Source: Halichondria panicea (taxonomy: Eukaryota; Porifera; Demospongiae; Suberitida; Halichondriidae). Taken from it: 64,000 nt of DNA. A program made the translations under genes and the position numbers. Within the stretch, counting starts at the first letter, position 1. Each line of letters opens with the position of its first letter. Where the stretch lies: the NCBI RefSeq assembly GCF_963675165.1, contig NC_087388.1, positions 4,593,047 to 4,657,046 of the forward strand. The letters are read 5' to 3'. Positions 44,288 through 57,691 of the stretch are shown here, one piece after another. The notes beneath the pieces are model-generated. The model made no database searches. It was not told the DNA's origin and worked only from the letters and a program-made list of their open reading frames with translations.

Positions 44288-45272
44288 ATGGCATTTGATT
44301 TGCACCCTATTCTAAGCCCTGGACAGCCACCAACTCTAGGACTATGGTATGCAATATCACCAGAAGACTGTGGGGGGCCCTCACCGGCTGCAAAAGTCGG
44401 AGCATGTGCAAATTTCGAGCTAATTGAGGGAGGGGCAGCTGGAGGAAGAGTATTATTGTCTGCTGGGGCCACTCCCGAAGGTCCCTATTCTGACCTCCAC
44501 CAGCTCATCATCAGGAAAGGTAAGGTGTGTCCTGAGAGATGTTGCAAGCTAAACTGAGGAGCATGTTATGTAATTTCACGTGCAGCTGAGCCACCAGTAA
44601 TCACATTATCTTTCCACAAGCCACTGTGTAGTATAGTAAGATGATGATAAATTACTTTATTTGACAAAGCTAAAATCTCTTCTTAGACTAAACTGCTCAG
44701 TCCATGATCCATAGGCCATAATTATGTGATAATTATTATGATGTGGGCATATCTCCACGTTGCTTGGTGATGCTGTGGTAATGGAGGTCAGACTTACAAG
44801 TGAAATATGTGGTCTAGCATTAATAATCACAGATTGCTTGAAGTGGGAGGAGCTTCCTGGAGGAGATCTCCCTGCTCGTTATGAGCACACCTCCTTCCTG
44901 GTGGGTGGAGCCAGAGAATCAACACTGTATGTGTTTGCAGGAGCCAATCAAAATGGATCTTTGTCTGATATGTGGAAACATCAAAAAGGTAAACACTGGC
45001 TTCTATTATTATTCTACAAAGGGTGCTAACATGGGAATGATCAGGTGTTAATGGAGGAGAAGCATTCCTGTACTGTGCATTGTATATAAAGGATACTATT
45101 ATTTTAACACACCAAATGTCCAAGCACACTGTTAATCAGCATTACAGATGCAGACAGAGGGGGGATAATCGGATATATTTGCTAAAAATGGCCTAAATTG
45201 TGCATGCTACATTACATACATACTTCATCCCCATTCCAAAACCAATAATGATGGGATGTCAATTCCCCCCCA

Positions 45273-45326
<54 letters not shown>

Positions 45327-48300
45327 CCCTCCACACAGAACATTGGACTCTAGTGGATACCAATGGTCCAGTGCCATCTCCTCGTACTCTCCACTCTAAC
45401 AGCTGCTGCTGGAACAAGACGTTGATTGTGTTTGGGGGAGGGGCAGCAGGGACCTCTCCAATCAGTGACACAGCAATACATCTCTTCCAGCCAGGTGAGA
45501 GGACGTGTAGCATAATCATGGAGTGGCGTTTGGTTAGCTGGACTGTATTGCTCAATATTAAAGTGCCTCTCTGACTGGTTGCACATTTATGTGTGACATT
45601 GTATTGATTTGCTGCCTACAATAGTTAGGAAGTATCTACATGTATGGGATTTTAATTAAATACCAAAGGGGGCTGCTGTACAGAAGTTACAGCAGAGGTA
45701 CTATTCCTTGAAGATTCCAAATCCCATAGGATACTGACTATGTAAACATTGTCTAGATCGGGCCTAGGCTAAGTATATAGAGACACCTAGGTGTGGCCAA
45801 TCGAAATACACTCTTAGCCAAAGCATGCATATGATTGAAATGCCTGTACCTAACACCCAGTGTGTGTCACTGTGTGCACTTTGCAGCTCTCTTTGAATTT
45901 TTGGTAATTAGAAATTAATTAGAAATGCCATAATCTTGTAAGCATGGTTTAAATTAATTATGTATGACTGCGTGTAGATTGTTACATGTACATGTACTTC
46001 AGGTTGCTGTTTGCATACTCCCATTTATCCCATAACTAAAACTCCAAGTGAACTGCAAAACGCAGTGCACCAAAGGAGCACATGTATAGTATTCTCAATC
46101 CCTGACTTACAGCATCTGTGATCTAATTAAGCTACCTAGCTGATTATAAAGTACCCATTTTCGTGAAGATTAAAACTAGAAGTAACTAGAGCACGGAAGT
46201 GCTAACCCTCGGCTGTTTTACGTCTCACAACCATGCAGGTAATGATACGGTATGAACATGAACATGAAAGAGCCTAGTGGCAACTACCTAAACTATACAG
46301 ATCGAGGAATATAAAATTTGAACGCTATGACAAATTAAAGCTTTGAAAACGATAGTGTTGCATGGTCAGACATACACTAGGACTATAGGATCACAGCAGA
46401 GTCAGCAGAAAGAAGCCTAAAATGTTATACAAATAAGGTACCTGCATGACATGCACTGTGGGAATCCTGGACCGTTATTTGGATCACAGCAGAGCAGGTC
46501 TGAAGTGTTGAAAGTAGGAAGCCAGGCTGACATGCAGTGGGACCGAAGTAGGCTCACAGTAGCCAGCAAAGAAGCCTGGAGTCTCTTCCCATGAAAAACA
46601 AATGTATCCACGTGGCTTTAATAGTGCCTCGAATTAAAGCCGCGTATATCTAGCTAGCTATAGCTCTATGGCCAACGTGCAAGTTCATGCTCTTAGGTTT
46701 TGCTTGCTTTTATTCGACAACGAAGCTGTAACATCAAAATCTGCCACTATTAAAACTTGTTGTGTGAAGACTATCCATGCTGTAAACGCACTGCTATGGC
46801 ATCCAGGTGAGCAGGCTCAGAAATTACAAACCAACGGACTACTATACCCGTTGGCCGCGGCACGGCCTCGGGTAACTAGTTAAGTGTCCGAGGCACGGCC
46901 TCAGGTAACTAGTCAAGTGTGGTTGTAGATCTACATGTGTAGCATGTCTCACATATAATTATGCCTCGAGGGGAGTTGAGGCATAGCCACACGAGGGATA
47001 CAGTAAAGCTGACCGTGTGTGTGTGTGTCTGTTCCAGCTGTAACTGATCAACAGTTGCAATGCTACGAAAACTAATTAACAGCTTCTATAGGTTTCTAGC
47101 CACGTTCTCTTGGATTTTGATTCATGGATTTGCTAACTAAAGCTTTGTTCTCTAGTTTAATATGGCTAATTTTACTTAGTGCAGTCTCTTCGGAATCTTT
47201 CGTAGCATCATCTGTTCGCACAAAGTTTCTATTCAACTTATGAGTTAGCCTAGCACTAAAGCGCTAGCTTTTTGTTAGCTACAAGAGTCCTGTTAAAGCA
47301 GCTAGCTATTTAGTAGCCATTTGTGAAATTGTCCTCTTGCAGACACACCCCTTATTCCTGTGGATCTAATACGCATGCACGCTCATCCCCATGTGTGAGA
47401 GAATCCATTTTGAACCCCCAGATCCTGGTAGAATCAATTAACTTCTTTCTTGAGGTCCTGGTAAGCCACAAAACACTATACAATGATACCACATACAATA
47501 AATGCATGTGCACAAGTCCTTCTCAGTTGCAGATAATACACTTTCTTTGTACAAAATTCAATAATTAAGCAAACTTTAATGTGTATAGAAAAAAACTTAT
47601 TTCCTCTGCTATAGCACTCAATACTTTTTGGAGCGAAAGCATAACATGGCGAGAGGCATTAGCACAGCACAGCTTGCAACACTTGTTATAGGACTGCTGT
47701 AACGTAGTAGTACTTGTAGGTCTATGCATGACGAATAAAGTATGGCAGCACCTACATGTAACAGAGTAATAAGATGCTGGCATAAATCGTTCCCAAAGAC
47801 GTGGCAGCTTTGAGAACGATATTATTGCAGTGTTAGCTAGGTCAGGCACTGTGACTAGAATCACAGTAATACTATTACTAATTAGATTCAGCAAGGAAGC
47901 CTGTAGTCTTTGCATGGACAACCAAATAGGGTTCCATCTGGTTACAGTGTGCATGTTTAAAACTAGAGCCGCTTATAGCTAGCTACATGTAGCTAACGTC
48001 CAAGCTCAAAAATTCTGCTCGCTTTTATTCGACAACAAAGCTCTTATTTATGCACAATTGTTGTATTGAGGCAATCCATGCTATAAACGCAGCACTCTGG
48101 CATCGAGGTAAGCAGACTCATATTGATAATCATAAACGACAAACAAAACACTGACTGGGTTAAAAAAACAACTGCCGACTATGCAATAACCTACCTACAA
48201 TAACCCGCCAGCCACCGTGCCTTGGGTTAATTATTATAATTATAATAATATTATGTTTGTGGAAGCTAAGGTTTATGTCTGGCTATGCACTATAGTATGA

Positions 48301-51300
48301 ACCATGATTACGTAGTCCCATATGAACCATGATTATGGTATACATAGAAGTTCCCCACAACTACGTGTACCTAGCTGGCTTACCTAAATTACATTAAAGA
48401 TCATAAGTATGTTTCTCTGGTAAACATGTGTACCGGCATAGTTTTCTAGGAAAGCTACAGTGTATCTCCATTCTCAATTTGTTCCTTTAATTTGCTACAT
48501 GTAACATGGGTATGAGTTGAATACAGGGAGCCAATTTGCTACATGTAACATGGGTATGGGTTGAATACAGGGAGCCAATTTGCTACATGTAACATGGGTA
48601 TGGGTTGAATAAAGGGAGCCAATTTGCTACATGTAACATGGGTATGGGTTGAATACAGGGAGCCAATTTGCTACATGTAACATGGGTATGGGTTGAATAC
48701 AGGGAGCCAATTTGCTACATGTAACATGGGTATGGGTTGAATACAGGGAGCCAATTTGCTACATGTAACATGGGTATGGGTTGAATACAGGGAGCCAATT
48801 TGCTACATGTAACATGGGTATGAGTTGAATACAGGGAGCCAATTTGCTACATGTAACATGGGTATGAGTTGAATACAGGGAGCCAATTTGCTACATGTAA
48901 CATGGGTATGGGTTGAATACAGGGAGCCAATATGCTACATGTAACATGGGTATGAGTTGAATACAGGGAGCCAATTTGCTACATGTAACATGGGTATGGG
49001 TTGAATACAGGGAGCCAATTTGCTACATGTAACATGGGTATGGGTTGAATACAGGGAGCCAATATGCTACATGTAACATGGGTATGAGTTGAATACAGGG
49101 AGCCAATATGCTACATGTAACATGGGTATGAGTTGAATACAGGGAGCCAATATGCTACATGTAACATGGGTATGAGTTGAATACAGGGAGCCAATATGCT
49201 ACATGTAACATGGGTATGAGTTGAATACAGGGAGCCAATATGCTACATGTAACATGGGTATGGGTTGAATACAGGGAGCCAATATGCTACATGTAACATG
49301 GGTATGAGTTGAATACAGGGAGCCTTCGCCAGCTTAGAAATATATACATACATGTACACGTGGGAAGTAGGACCCGTGTTTAATTGTTGTGAGGATGATG
49401 TGGCCAAGGGAGTTACTATAGTTACTATAGTATACCAACATTTAATTAACACCTTTCTGCGCTATTTAATTAAGATTGTGATGATGATTGCCACCTGCTA
49501 TGCAACAGCTTATTTTGTTAGGCCTTTTGTTCTTGTGTAGTCCTGTGTGCAAATTTAGGTGGCTCCAGTAGGCCATAGTTACATGTATTATACCTGTTAT
49601 CTCAGGTTACACCTGTACATGCAAGAGATGGGTTTACTTGGAATACTAGAATGGGCATACAGTACATGTGTTGCTCTCATTTAACTCATTTAGAAACCAT
49701 TCGACATTCTTTCTGAAGATTTGTTACTCATGCAGTTACCATGGTTATACCATTTTTCACAAATGAGGTTACCCTACCTAAGTAGTATAATTATGGTAGC
49801 TAGTACATAGGTATAGTATCATAATTAACGTGCATTATTATAGAAGCCACAGCAGTGCAATGTATACGGTAATAACCTTTTTCCGATTGCAAATTGCGAG
49901 TTTTTGGACGAAAGGTATATAAAAGACATTGACTGTCATCACTGTTGCTTTTCTTGTCTGAGTAGAGGGAGATTGTTGCTGATAGTGTAAACATGGTTCA
50001 CAATGGTGTCATTATCAAATTATTAGCTACGCATTTGAAACCCAGCCCGGTATATACGAATTATTTTCGTGATGAGAGGCTTTTTCTTGCCTTTTCTTAC
50101 GGTATATGTGCACAGAGAACTTCAGCACTAGCCACTACCTACAACACAAATTGAACTTTCAGTGATTGCAGTAAAAAGATGTATAAGGCACTAATGCTCA
50201 CATAATTGTACTAGTACAAGCTTGCAGACCACGTCGCCGCTGGTTACACGAACTGTAATCTACATACATACATACATATGATAGTACTTCTGATTGTACA
50301 GTTTTGGAATCTAGTTATTTATTGAGGCTGGTGCCATAGTAGTTAAAAAATTGATTCCCAGAAATGTCTTCACTGTCATGTACTAGATTCATTCATGTTT
50401 TCTGTTTATTTGAATCACTTCTGAGTAACTGACATACAATCTGTAAACATTATGTGTGTTTGGAATTTAATTACCATGTAGGAGTGTACTTTAATGTGGC
50501 TTATTAGTGGTATCAAGAGTTGGTGGTATCCATAGTTTAGTTGCTGACCATGAACATGAAGCAACTATGTGGTGTTATTAATGGTATCAAGAGTTGGTGG
50601 TATCCATAGTTTAGTTGCTGACCATGAACATGAAGCAACTATGTGGTGTTATTATTGGTATCAAGAGTTGGTGGTATCCATAGTTTAGTTGCTGACCATG
50701 AACATGAAGCAACTATTTTGTTTTTGACCACCACAGCCCATTCTTCTTATCTGAACACAACCACACCACCTTAATTTTCTTAGATTATTGGATGCATTAT
50801 ATGTATTATGTATAATTATGTATGTCCATGGACCAATTGCTTTGAATATACCCCCCCCCCCCATTGGACACATGGTTTTATATTCTAGTAGTGTGTGGTC
50901 ACCCACTGGCCTGTAAGCAGTAATGCAACCGGCGCTAGTGGCAATTAATTGTGACAACTCTTAGGCAGTTTAATGTTAAATGTATTTGAGTCTTATTTGT
51001 GAGTCTTATTTGTATCTTATTTGTTAGTCTTATTTGTGTCTTATTTGTGTAATGATTGAGTATCCATTGTTGTGGGTATTTGAGTTACATGTAGGTCTGT
51101 GTCTTGATGCACACATGATAAATTAATAGCAACCCTTGAAGTGACTTATCTATATAGAAATTCATTAGGTGATACTTTACACATTAGGCGGTGGCTGAGT
51201 TTGAAGAGGTGGGTCATATTTTGGTCAAGCATTGCTATTGTGAAGTCCTTTGTCTTTGGACTAGCAATATTATAACTATCACTGTGATGATCTAGCCACA

Positions 51301-54300
51301 GTATTGTGTTCAAATTTCAAATCATCCTTAAGCAAGATTAATTGAAGTCATGTATTATTTTAGGTTTATATTGTGGTGCACACTGTGAGCAGCTCCACTA
51401 CCAACGTATATTGTGCAGTCTCACTGAAGGCAGAGTGTTGGACATGTGTTGGACATGTGTTGTACATGTGTGAACACTCTTTTGTATTTATTTTGAAGGA
51501 ATATTTTGCGTTGTGCACACATAATCAAATCATACCAACTGTAACGATGTTGATCACATGGCCTCGTAGTGGCCTGTATATGAGCAGACATCGAAGAATA
51601 TGTATATATACCTAGAGAGCTAGTACAGTATATACTCTGTCTCTAGTGTAGTCACCCTGGCCTCCATGTACTCATTTAGTTTGTGTGTTTGTAACTGGTG
51701 TTAGCCATCTCTTTATTTCCGCCAAGCGGGTGACCCCATTTAGTCACACCTGGGCACACACGCTGTGCTGCTGCTGCTAAGGAAGCCCGCTGGTATGGTT
51801 AATTATGGAGTGATAATAAATACCACTGATACAGTAGTGTCATCAACACATCAACACTGTGAGTCATGTGGTTTAATTAAAAAGTGTCAATTATTAGCTG
51901 GCAGACAGACAATGTAATCAAAAATCAATAATATCAGCCTCTGTAAAACCAGCCTCAAAGTTTCCTTCAAACATATCAGACATGTCATCATCTTGCTTCT
52001 TCTTGGCTCTGTAGCGGCCAGTTTTCAATCTGTCTTTTTCTAGTCTTAGTTTTCTTTGATCAGATGTTTCATTTGCTTTTCTAGCTCTTTGTCTTGCTCT
52101 TAAATCAGCTAATCTTGCCTCTCTCTGTCCTGGAGTTTCCCTGGCCCTTCTTTCGCGAGCGTACTGTCGAAGATAAGCCAGTTTTTCTTCTCTTGTCTTT
52201 TTTTGTCGCCTTTTTCGTCCATCAATATACGGCTCAGTATCAGTGTATTGTGGTTGCATTTGCATAGAGGGTGTAGAATTTAAAGATGGTGGTATTGAAA
52301 CACTACTAACTTTATTCGAATTGGGTAGTCTTGATTGGATTTGGAGATCTCGGAAAAGGTTTCGTTCGTAACTTGTTAGTGGTTGATGCTCTATACCTGT
52401 ATTTTGATTATCATTAGTTTTTTCGTTTGCGGGCAGATTTGGTACTGGTCTAAACCCGTCGCTGTCAACAGCCATCGGGCATTCTAACAAATCTTTTTCT
52501 TTGAGATGTCCGTTTTGAATCGAAGATGCGGTGCCATTGATCGAGCTCAATACTTGCATTTGGATGAAGTTGAGCAGAGTTGATGTGCTTTTCATTATCT
52601 GCTGAGAGAGATAGCTGTGCTCCAGTTTTTCGTTGGCTGAAGGAGTAGTAGTTGGTACCAACGGCGGTGGAACTTGAACACCAGCCGCAACTTCTTGTGT
52701 AGATGTGTACATATCTTCTTGAGTATTTTCGTCCTGTACAGGCGGCTCTAAAGTCGGACTGATAACCATACGCTGCTGAGTCTGCTGAGTCGTAGGCTGC
52801 ATGATCCCTGGACTGCGCTGAAGTCTTTCTTCTTGTTGTATCTGATAGCCGAAATACACTCCAGGAATATTTGTCTGGCTCATACTAGGCCCTGTATAGT
52901 TAGCAGGACGTGAGCTAGTACTGGGTTGAATAGATTGAGCTACAGTTCGCATTGTGATAGTCTTAGGTTGGTCAGAAATCAGTGGTGGTGGTCCTTGTAT
53001 GTAGTTCACAGAGTAAGATTTATCTTGTAGTGGAGGGCTGATACTTTCTTCTTTCAAGGGCACATAGTGTCTTTGGATATACTCTTTCTGCACTTCCATT
53101 GCCATTGATCAAATAACTTCTGCAGGAGAAGTATATATTCAGTATACAGTGCACTTTCCTTTGATGTGTACATGAACATGTAGCTACAACAACAACACCT
53201 TGTATCTAGCTATATAACTTTTACAACAACTAGCTATGGACTAACCTGAACACTTGTTCTTCACCGCCACCAGAGAAACAGGATTTGATATTTTTAGTGG
53301 CCTTTGTTGCTATATAAGCCTTGGAACTCAAATGCTGCATTGTGCTAATGACAAAGTGACACCTCAATATTGGGTGACAACTATGTAATTTAGGTCAGGT
53401 GACCATGGCTTTTCTCACTGTACTAGGACTATACTTGTATCTCTGTTAACAAATGGACTTTGAACTATCACTATGTAATTAGAAGTGTCTGTCATGCCAA
53501 CCAAGTTATGGGTTATGTAACTTCCTGTGCTGGCTAAACATAATGTGTTAATTAGCTTTATCACATTGCCTAGCAACTTATCACTGTGCAAGCAGCGTTA
53601 TCACTGTGTACTAACCTGCTAGTGCCTATAGGTACATGTAAATAGGGATACCCTGCAATGTAACCTATCATTCAGAAACATCATGGCATTCACACAATTA
53701 GTTAGGGCATAAAGTTATAAGCCAAGCACTATGTGAATTGTCTATAGCTATTATAATAGCTAATGCTAAATCCCCTTCCACTCCACAAACACACAGACAC
53801 TAACGAGTGGAGTTCTCCTTGCACGAGTGGGACTCCCCCCACCCCCAGGCAAGGGCACATCTCTGTCGTGGTTGAGAATAAACTGTTGGTTCACGGAGGA
53901 ATGGCTGGGCAAGACATCCTTAGCGATCTGCACATCTTGGATCTAGGTATGGATCAAGTAGCCCTGAAATTTAATGGTGTACTTCGCTGTGCAGTGCTGC
54001 ATGAGTATGGTTGTATGTATTTCTTGTATGTAGCTGGTTTCTGAGGACTGGCATTCCACAGAAACCCACCCAGTTACCTACCCTTTTATATAGTTACTTT
54101 CCTTCTCTTTGATCTGGTCAGTTTGTAGACTATAAGTATATAATTACATGTATTATCTAGTAGTACATCACTATTGCTTAAAATAAAATAAAAATGCATG
54201 GCTATATGGACAGGTGACATGTGTTGATATTCTAATTTGTGAAAACTGTTAATATGTGAAAACTGTGAACTTAGTATACCAGGCTTCAGCCTTCACTTTT

Positions 54301-57300
54301 TCATATAGGCTCTTGGTCATTGCATAATGCACTGTTCATGTGATGTTTATGAGGTCTATAGGTTATAGGTCATGTATTCATGGTTTAAGATCCCAGTCCA
54401 TTAATCAGTATCAGGTGATCAATTAAGATGAGACTTGTTACTGTAAACAACAAGTCTAAATTAATAATTAATTAATCATGATTTTGTAGTTCTTCCAAGT
54501 AGATAACAATGAATGGTGTAAGTCCTGAACATCACCTGGTACATGTATAGATCATGTATCTGCATGACAGTACCAAGTATAATTATAGTACTGTTTAGTC
54601 TTGACAACTCCATTGTGACCTTGTATGCTGAAATGCACAATGTCGTGATATACGTATAGCCAACTGTTTGGATAGTCATTCCTACTTACATATGGGCATA
54701 TTTAAGTTCACTTACTGAGTGCTCTAGTGTATATAAGCTGTCTAAATCGTATGTCTAAATCTAAGAACACAATTCTTTGTTTTCTTGTATACCCATAATA
54801 ATTATACATGTATATCTATCCTAAAATAATGAAACACTTTTTCAATCATGTAGCTTTGATGTGTGTTTTTTTCCCAGAGGAGATACAGTACCTGATCAGG
54901 CTTGATTAGGCATGCAAAATTCAACAGTAAAAGTCATTGTTGCATGTGACTAATTAACTCAATTTTAGCCTACTGGTGTTGGACCTTCTCTGGTTTTTTC
55001 CTATGTATAGGAATCATATTTCCCTCCTACAGATAAATGGGCTTGGTCTTGTCCGAAGGTCAAAGGTGATCCACCTCCACGCTTGGCCGCCCATGGCTGT
55101 GCTGTGATTGGTCGGAAGGTGTTTGTGTTTGGAGGTATGAATCCAACCACTGGAGCGTCTGATCACCTCTACTGCCTGAACACTGGTGAGTTGTTCAGTT
55201 TAGATTACCGTATAGATACATGTATTATTTTCGAGGTTTTCGAGGATTGACCTCAAACCTCGAAAATGTAGTGCCTTGAAAATTGATTTACCTCCGGTAT
55301 TGAAACACTCTATCCTAAAAAATAAAACCTACAAAATGAGCAATCCGCGAAAATGTATAGTGCCTTGAAATAACCTGCTTATACGGTATGGTATACAGTA
55401 GGCTCTCGTTAATCCGGTCACCCTGGGACAGTGCAGCTTGGCCGGAATAGCGAGGTGGCTGTATTTCAGAAAATTATTGTAGCGGTCCCTATACCTCGAA
55501 TCTAATGACTAAATTTACAGTTCTGTCTCGAGGATAATGATCAATGCTCTCTAGGAACACACCTAGCCAAGATTAAGTGTTTTAATCTGCGTGCCGGGGA
55601 TGGCCTCGAGGTCAAGGTGGTGCTCGAGGCGCAGCCGAGTGCATTACGTAACCGAGAGGCCATAGTGTAATCCAGCCAAACCACACCCAAAACGTCATAT
55701 CCGGCCGTATAAACATACAAAATTACATTGGCCAGTATACGGAATAGCCGAGTATAATATATACCAAGCAATTATTGCAAGTTTGTGATAGTTCACAACT
55801 ATACTACAATGTACATGTAGCCCCAGGACATTTACTGGTTAGGAAAATGTTAAAAGCAGTGTTGATTAACTTGTGCATGTACAGGGTATCGTCAAGGGCA
55901 TATAAAAGAAGAGAGGGCATGCAACTCCTATATGAGCAGAGTTCAAACGTGGGCGGATGAATGTGCATGACTGTGCATGAAATGCTAAAAATAGAAATTT
56001 CTATTTTTAGCACTTCATGCAAATGCACACATTCCTCCGCCCACGTTTGAACTCTGCTAGCTACGTGTACTGATAGTGGAGTTGCATGCCCTCTCTTCTT
56101 TTATACGCCCTTGGTATCGTACAGGATTTTGAAGTAGAGAGGGGAAAATGTTGCTAAAAAAGGTCAATTGTTATTTCAATACCCTGTTAGTATGTAAAAT
56201 TACCAGCTATGGACCCCAACTACTACCTGAATGCAAATTTTAGGGGGGGGATATCCCCCCTTTCCCCCCCCCCACTGTATGACACCCTGAATGTATGTAT
56301 ACGGTGCTAGGCTGGGGATACTAATGGCAGTCGGTTTGGGTTTCATAATAGATACCTTTTATTACCAGTCAATTTAATGCACTGTAGACCTTTTGTGTTT
56401 GATGGTAATTGATCATGTTGAACAGTACAAGTCCATGTATAGTTATACATAATTATAGGCAGGCCTGCATGTAATTTATATAAAACAGTACAATACAATA
56501 CGGCACAGTACAGTACAGTACAATATGCGTCATGGAATTTTATTAATTTCCACGCCCCCATGGAATTTATATACATTTTGTAATATAGAATATGTACACA
56601 GATTAAATGCAATGGGTGGATATAATTATATCGTACTATAATACATGTACGTAGCTAGATACTTCCTGTGATCAAATAGACCAAGTACAATTGTTATAAC
56701 TGCACGACTGTCGTGCGTATAAACAAAATTTAATATTAATTTTGTATGACTGACTGTTTATGTATGATTATATATTCTCCCGTTCATTCAGACACTCTTG
56801 AGTGGAGAGGTGTGTCAGTGAATGGCCCACCCCCACCTGCACGACTGGACCATGCCATGTGCTCTGTTCTAATACCAGTTGCCTCAGGGGGCACAGCAGC
56901 AGTCGCCAGTACAGGTAAGCTAAATTGTGAGTATTTGGACACCGTAAAGCAACGTAGAACTATAGTAAGCTCAGAAATTCTGTTACTTCCTCAATGTAAT
57001 GCCTCATTGGAATCGTTTTTCGTCATTTTACATGTACGTACATTTATATGTACATGCATTCGTATCTTTTGGAGGTCATAATTTGTCTAAAGCATAGTTA
57101 TTTGTACTAAACACAGTCCTAAATTGTGTTCCTTGTCCAACATGCAAAGTAAACACATTGGTGTGTTTATGTCTTTAATTAAATTGTGTTCCTTGTCCAT
57201 AGTAAACACATTGGTATGTTCCTCTCCTCAATTGTTATTCCTACACCTCAGCCGCCACTATGAAGGCATCCCTTAACAAGACAGCTACAGCCACTCATCC

Positions 57301-57691
57301 TACAACCAGCCAGCCCACTGCCATCAACACTATCACGCTTATCAGCCCTGACAGTGTGGAAGAGAGAGACTTCTCGCTTGTAACTCAACCCAAACCACCT
57401 ACCGTTAGTGAATGTGGCACTGATACTTCAAGCACTACTGACAAGTCTATGGCTACAACTACTACTAAAGATTCCACTGATGCGAATACACTATCTGACA
57501 CTCTTCGTAAGAGTAAAATTGATCCTCCTACTTCTGGGTCGCTACCACAAGAAAGTTTTGACTTGATACGGAGCAGCTCTGTGGTTGAGAATAATGTGGA
57601 ATGGGTACCAGGACTGTTTGTGTTTGGGGGAATGGACACTAGTGGGCATATCCATGGAGACTGTTTTGTACTCTGTCCACATAGAGAGTAG
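44288..57691 (+). CDS. RABEPK: RABEPK-like Kelch-repeat protein (Rab9 effector p40 family)
   Basis: Exons 44288-44519, 44833-44988, 45339-45494, 53797-53946, 55033-55185, 56792-56914, 57252-57691; 1410 nt, 469 aa, every junction in phase 1. Exons 2-6 each start with D/E..W and end after a V.GG/VFGG strand, so each encodes about one Kelch blade (for example WSCPKVKGDPPPR ... GRKVFVFGGM). The first blade has WY..SPEDCGGPSPAAKVGAC, as in RABEPK. Human RABEPK is about 370 aa; here a Ser/Thr-rich insert of about 110 residues in the last exon separates the halves of the final blade, which ends WVPGLFVFGGMDTSG. Known family members bind Rab9 in endosome-to-TGN transport. Assignment over other Kelch proteins is probable but not certain. 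Intron 3 (45495-53796) is very large and holds an antisense gene. Confidence 0.82.
46240..48120. repeat. Cluster of dispersed repeats in RABEPK intron 3
   Basis: Two copies of the aacgctatgacaa family (46240-46810; 47640-48115, more diverged) flank one copy of the atgcctcg...gaggcata family (46963-47330). Each has an intronic relative elsewhere in the window (17480-18020 and 31182-31560). No coding potential. Confidence 0.6.
48489..49324. repeat. 44-bp tandem repeat, 19 copies
   Basis: Unit: aatttgctacatgtaac followed by atgggtatgggttgaat and acagggagcc; 836 bp = 19 x 44. Variants are patterned: the early copies have tttgct, most late copies have tatgct, and ggg/gag alternates in gggttgaa/gagttgaa. 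Adjacent copies share variants, which suggests local expansion. In RABEPK intron 3. Confidence 0.95.
50509..50715. repeat. 74-bp tandem repeat, 2.8 copies
   Basis: Copies start at 50509, 50583 and 50657 with ggtatcaagagttggtggta and contain ttgctgaccatgaacatgaa. Near identical. In RABEPK intron 3; no coding. Confidence 0.9.
51918..53105 (-). CDS. STPR-type (FMBP-1-like) basic repeat protein, nested in RABEPK intron 3
   Basis: One 395-residue open exon. The N-terminal 300 residues are Ser/Pro/Gln-rich and low in structure. Residues about 303-371 form arginine-rich repeats of about 23 residues (ARETPGQREARLADLRARQ, then ANETSDQRKLRLEKDR), the pattern of the STPR domain of silkworm FMBP-1, known to bind DNA. 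The protein ends in an acidic tail (DDDMSDMFEG...). A DNA-binding nuclear role is likely by family. A 5' UTR intron 53245-53120 is suggested by gttag/ctgcag boundaries. Single-exon coding within an antisense intron fits either a retrogene or a mobile-element-derived ORF, since STPR-like repeats may also occur in transposon proteins (uncertain recollection). Confidence 0.75.
   Translation of the reverse strand: MAMEVQKEYIQRHYVPLKEESISPPLQDKSYSVNYIQGPPPLISDQPKTITMRTVAQSIQPSTSSRPANYTGPSMSQTNIPGVYFGYQIQQEERLQRSPGIMQPTTQQTQQRMVISPTLEPPVQDENTQEDMYTSTQEVAAGVQVPPPLVPTTTPSANEKLEHSYLSQQIMKSTSTLLNFIQMQVLSSINGTASSIQNGHLKEKDLLECPMAVDSDGFRPVPNLPANEKTNDNQNTGIEHQPLTSYERNLFRDLQIQSRLPNSNKVSSVSIPPSLNSTPSMQMQPQYTDTEPYIDGRKRRQKKTREEKLAYLRQYARERRARETPGQREARLADLRARQRARKANETSDQRKLRLEKDRLKTGRYRAKKKQDDDMSDMFEGNFEAGFTEADIIDF
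55206..55388. repeat. MITE-like element with taccgtatag termini (RABEPK intron 5)
   Basis: Begins taccgtatagatacatgta and ends cctgcttatacggta, with cgaggttttcgagg / gcgaaaatgtatagtgcc motifs inside. Same family as 3976-4160 and 16219-16491. Non-coding. Confidence 0.65.
55879..56123. repeat. Foldback element with tataaaagaagag arms
   Basis: The left arm runs gtatcgtcaagggcatata, aagaagagagggcatgcaact, gagttcaaacgtgggcgga to aaaaatagaaa. The right arm is the complement, ending cttttatacgcccttggta. The middle is a perfect aaatagaaatttctattt palindrome. About 245 bp, in RABEPK intron 5. Shares its end motif with the hairpin at 24704-24775. Confidence 0.85.

Noticed and set aside
48489-49324. 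CRISPR-like regularly repeated array
   Set aside because: Units are contiguous 44-bp tandem copies with no variable spacers, in a eukaryotic intron.
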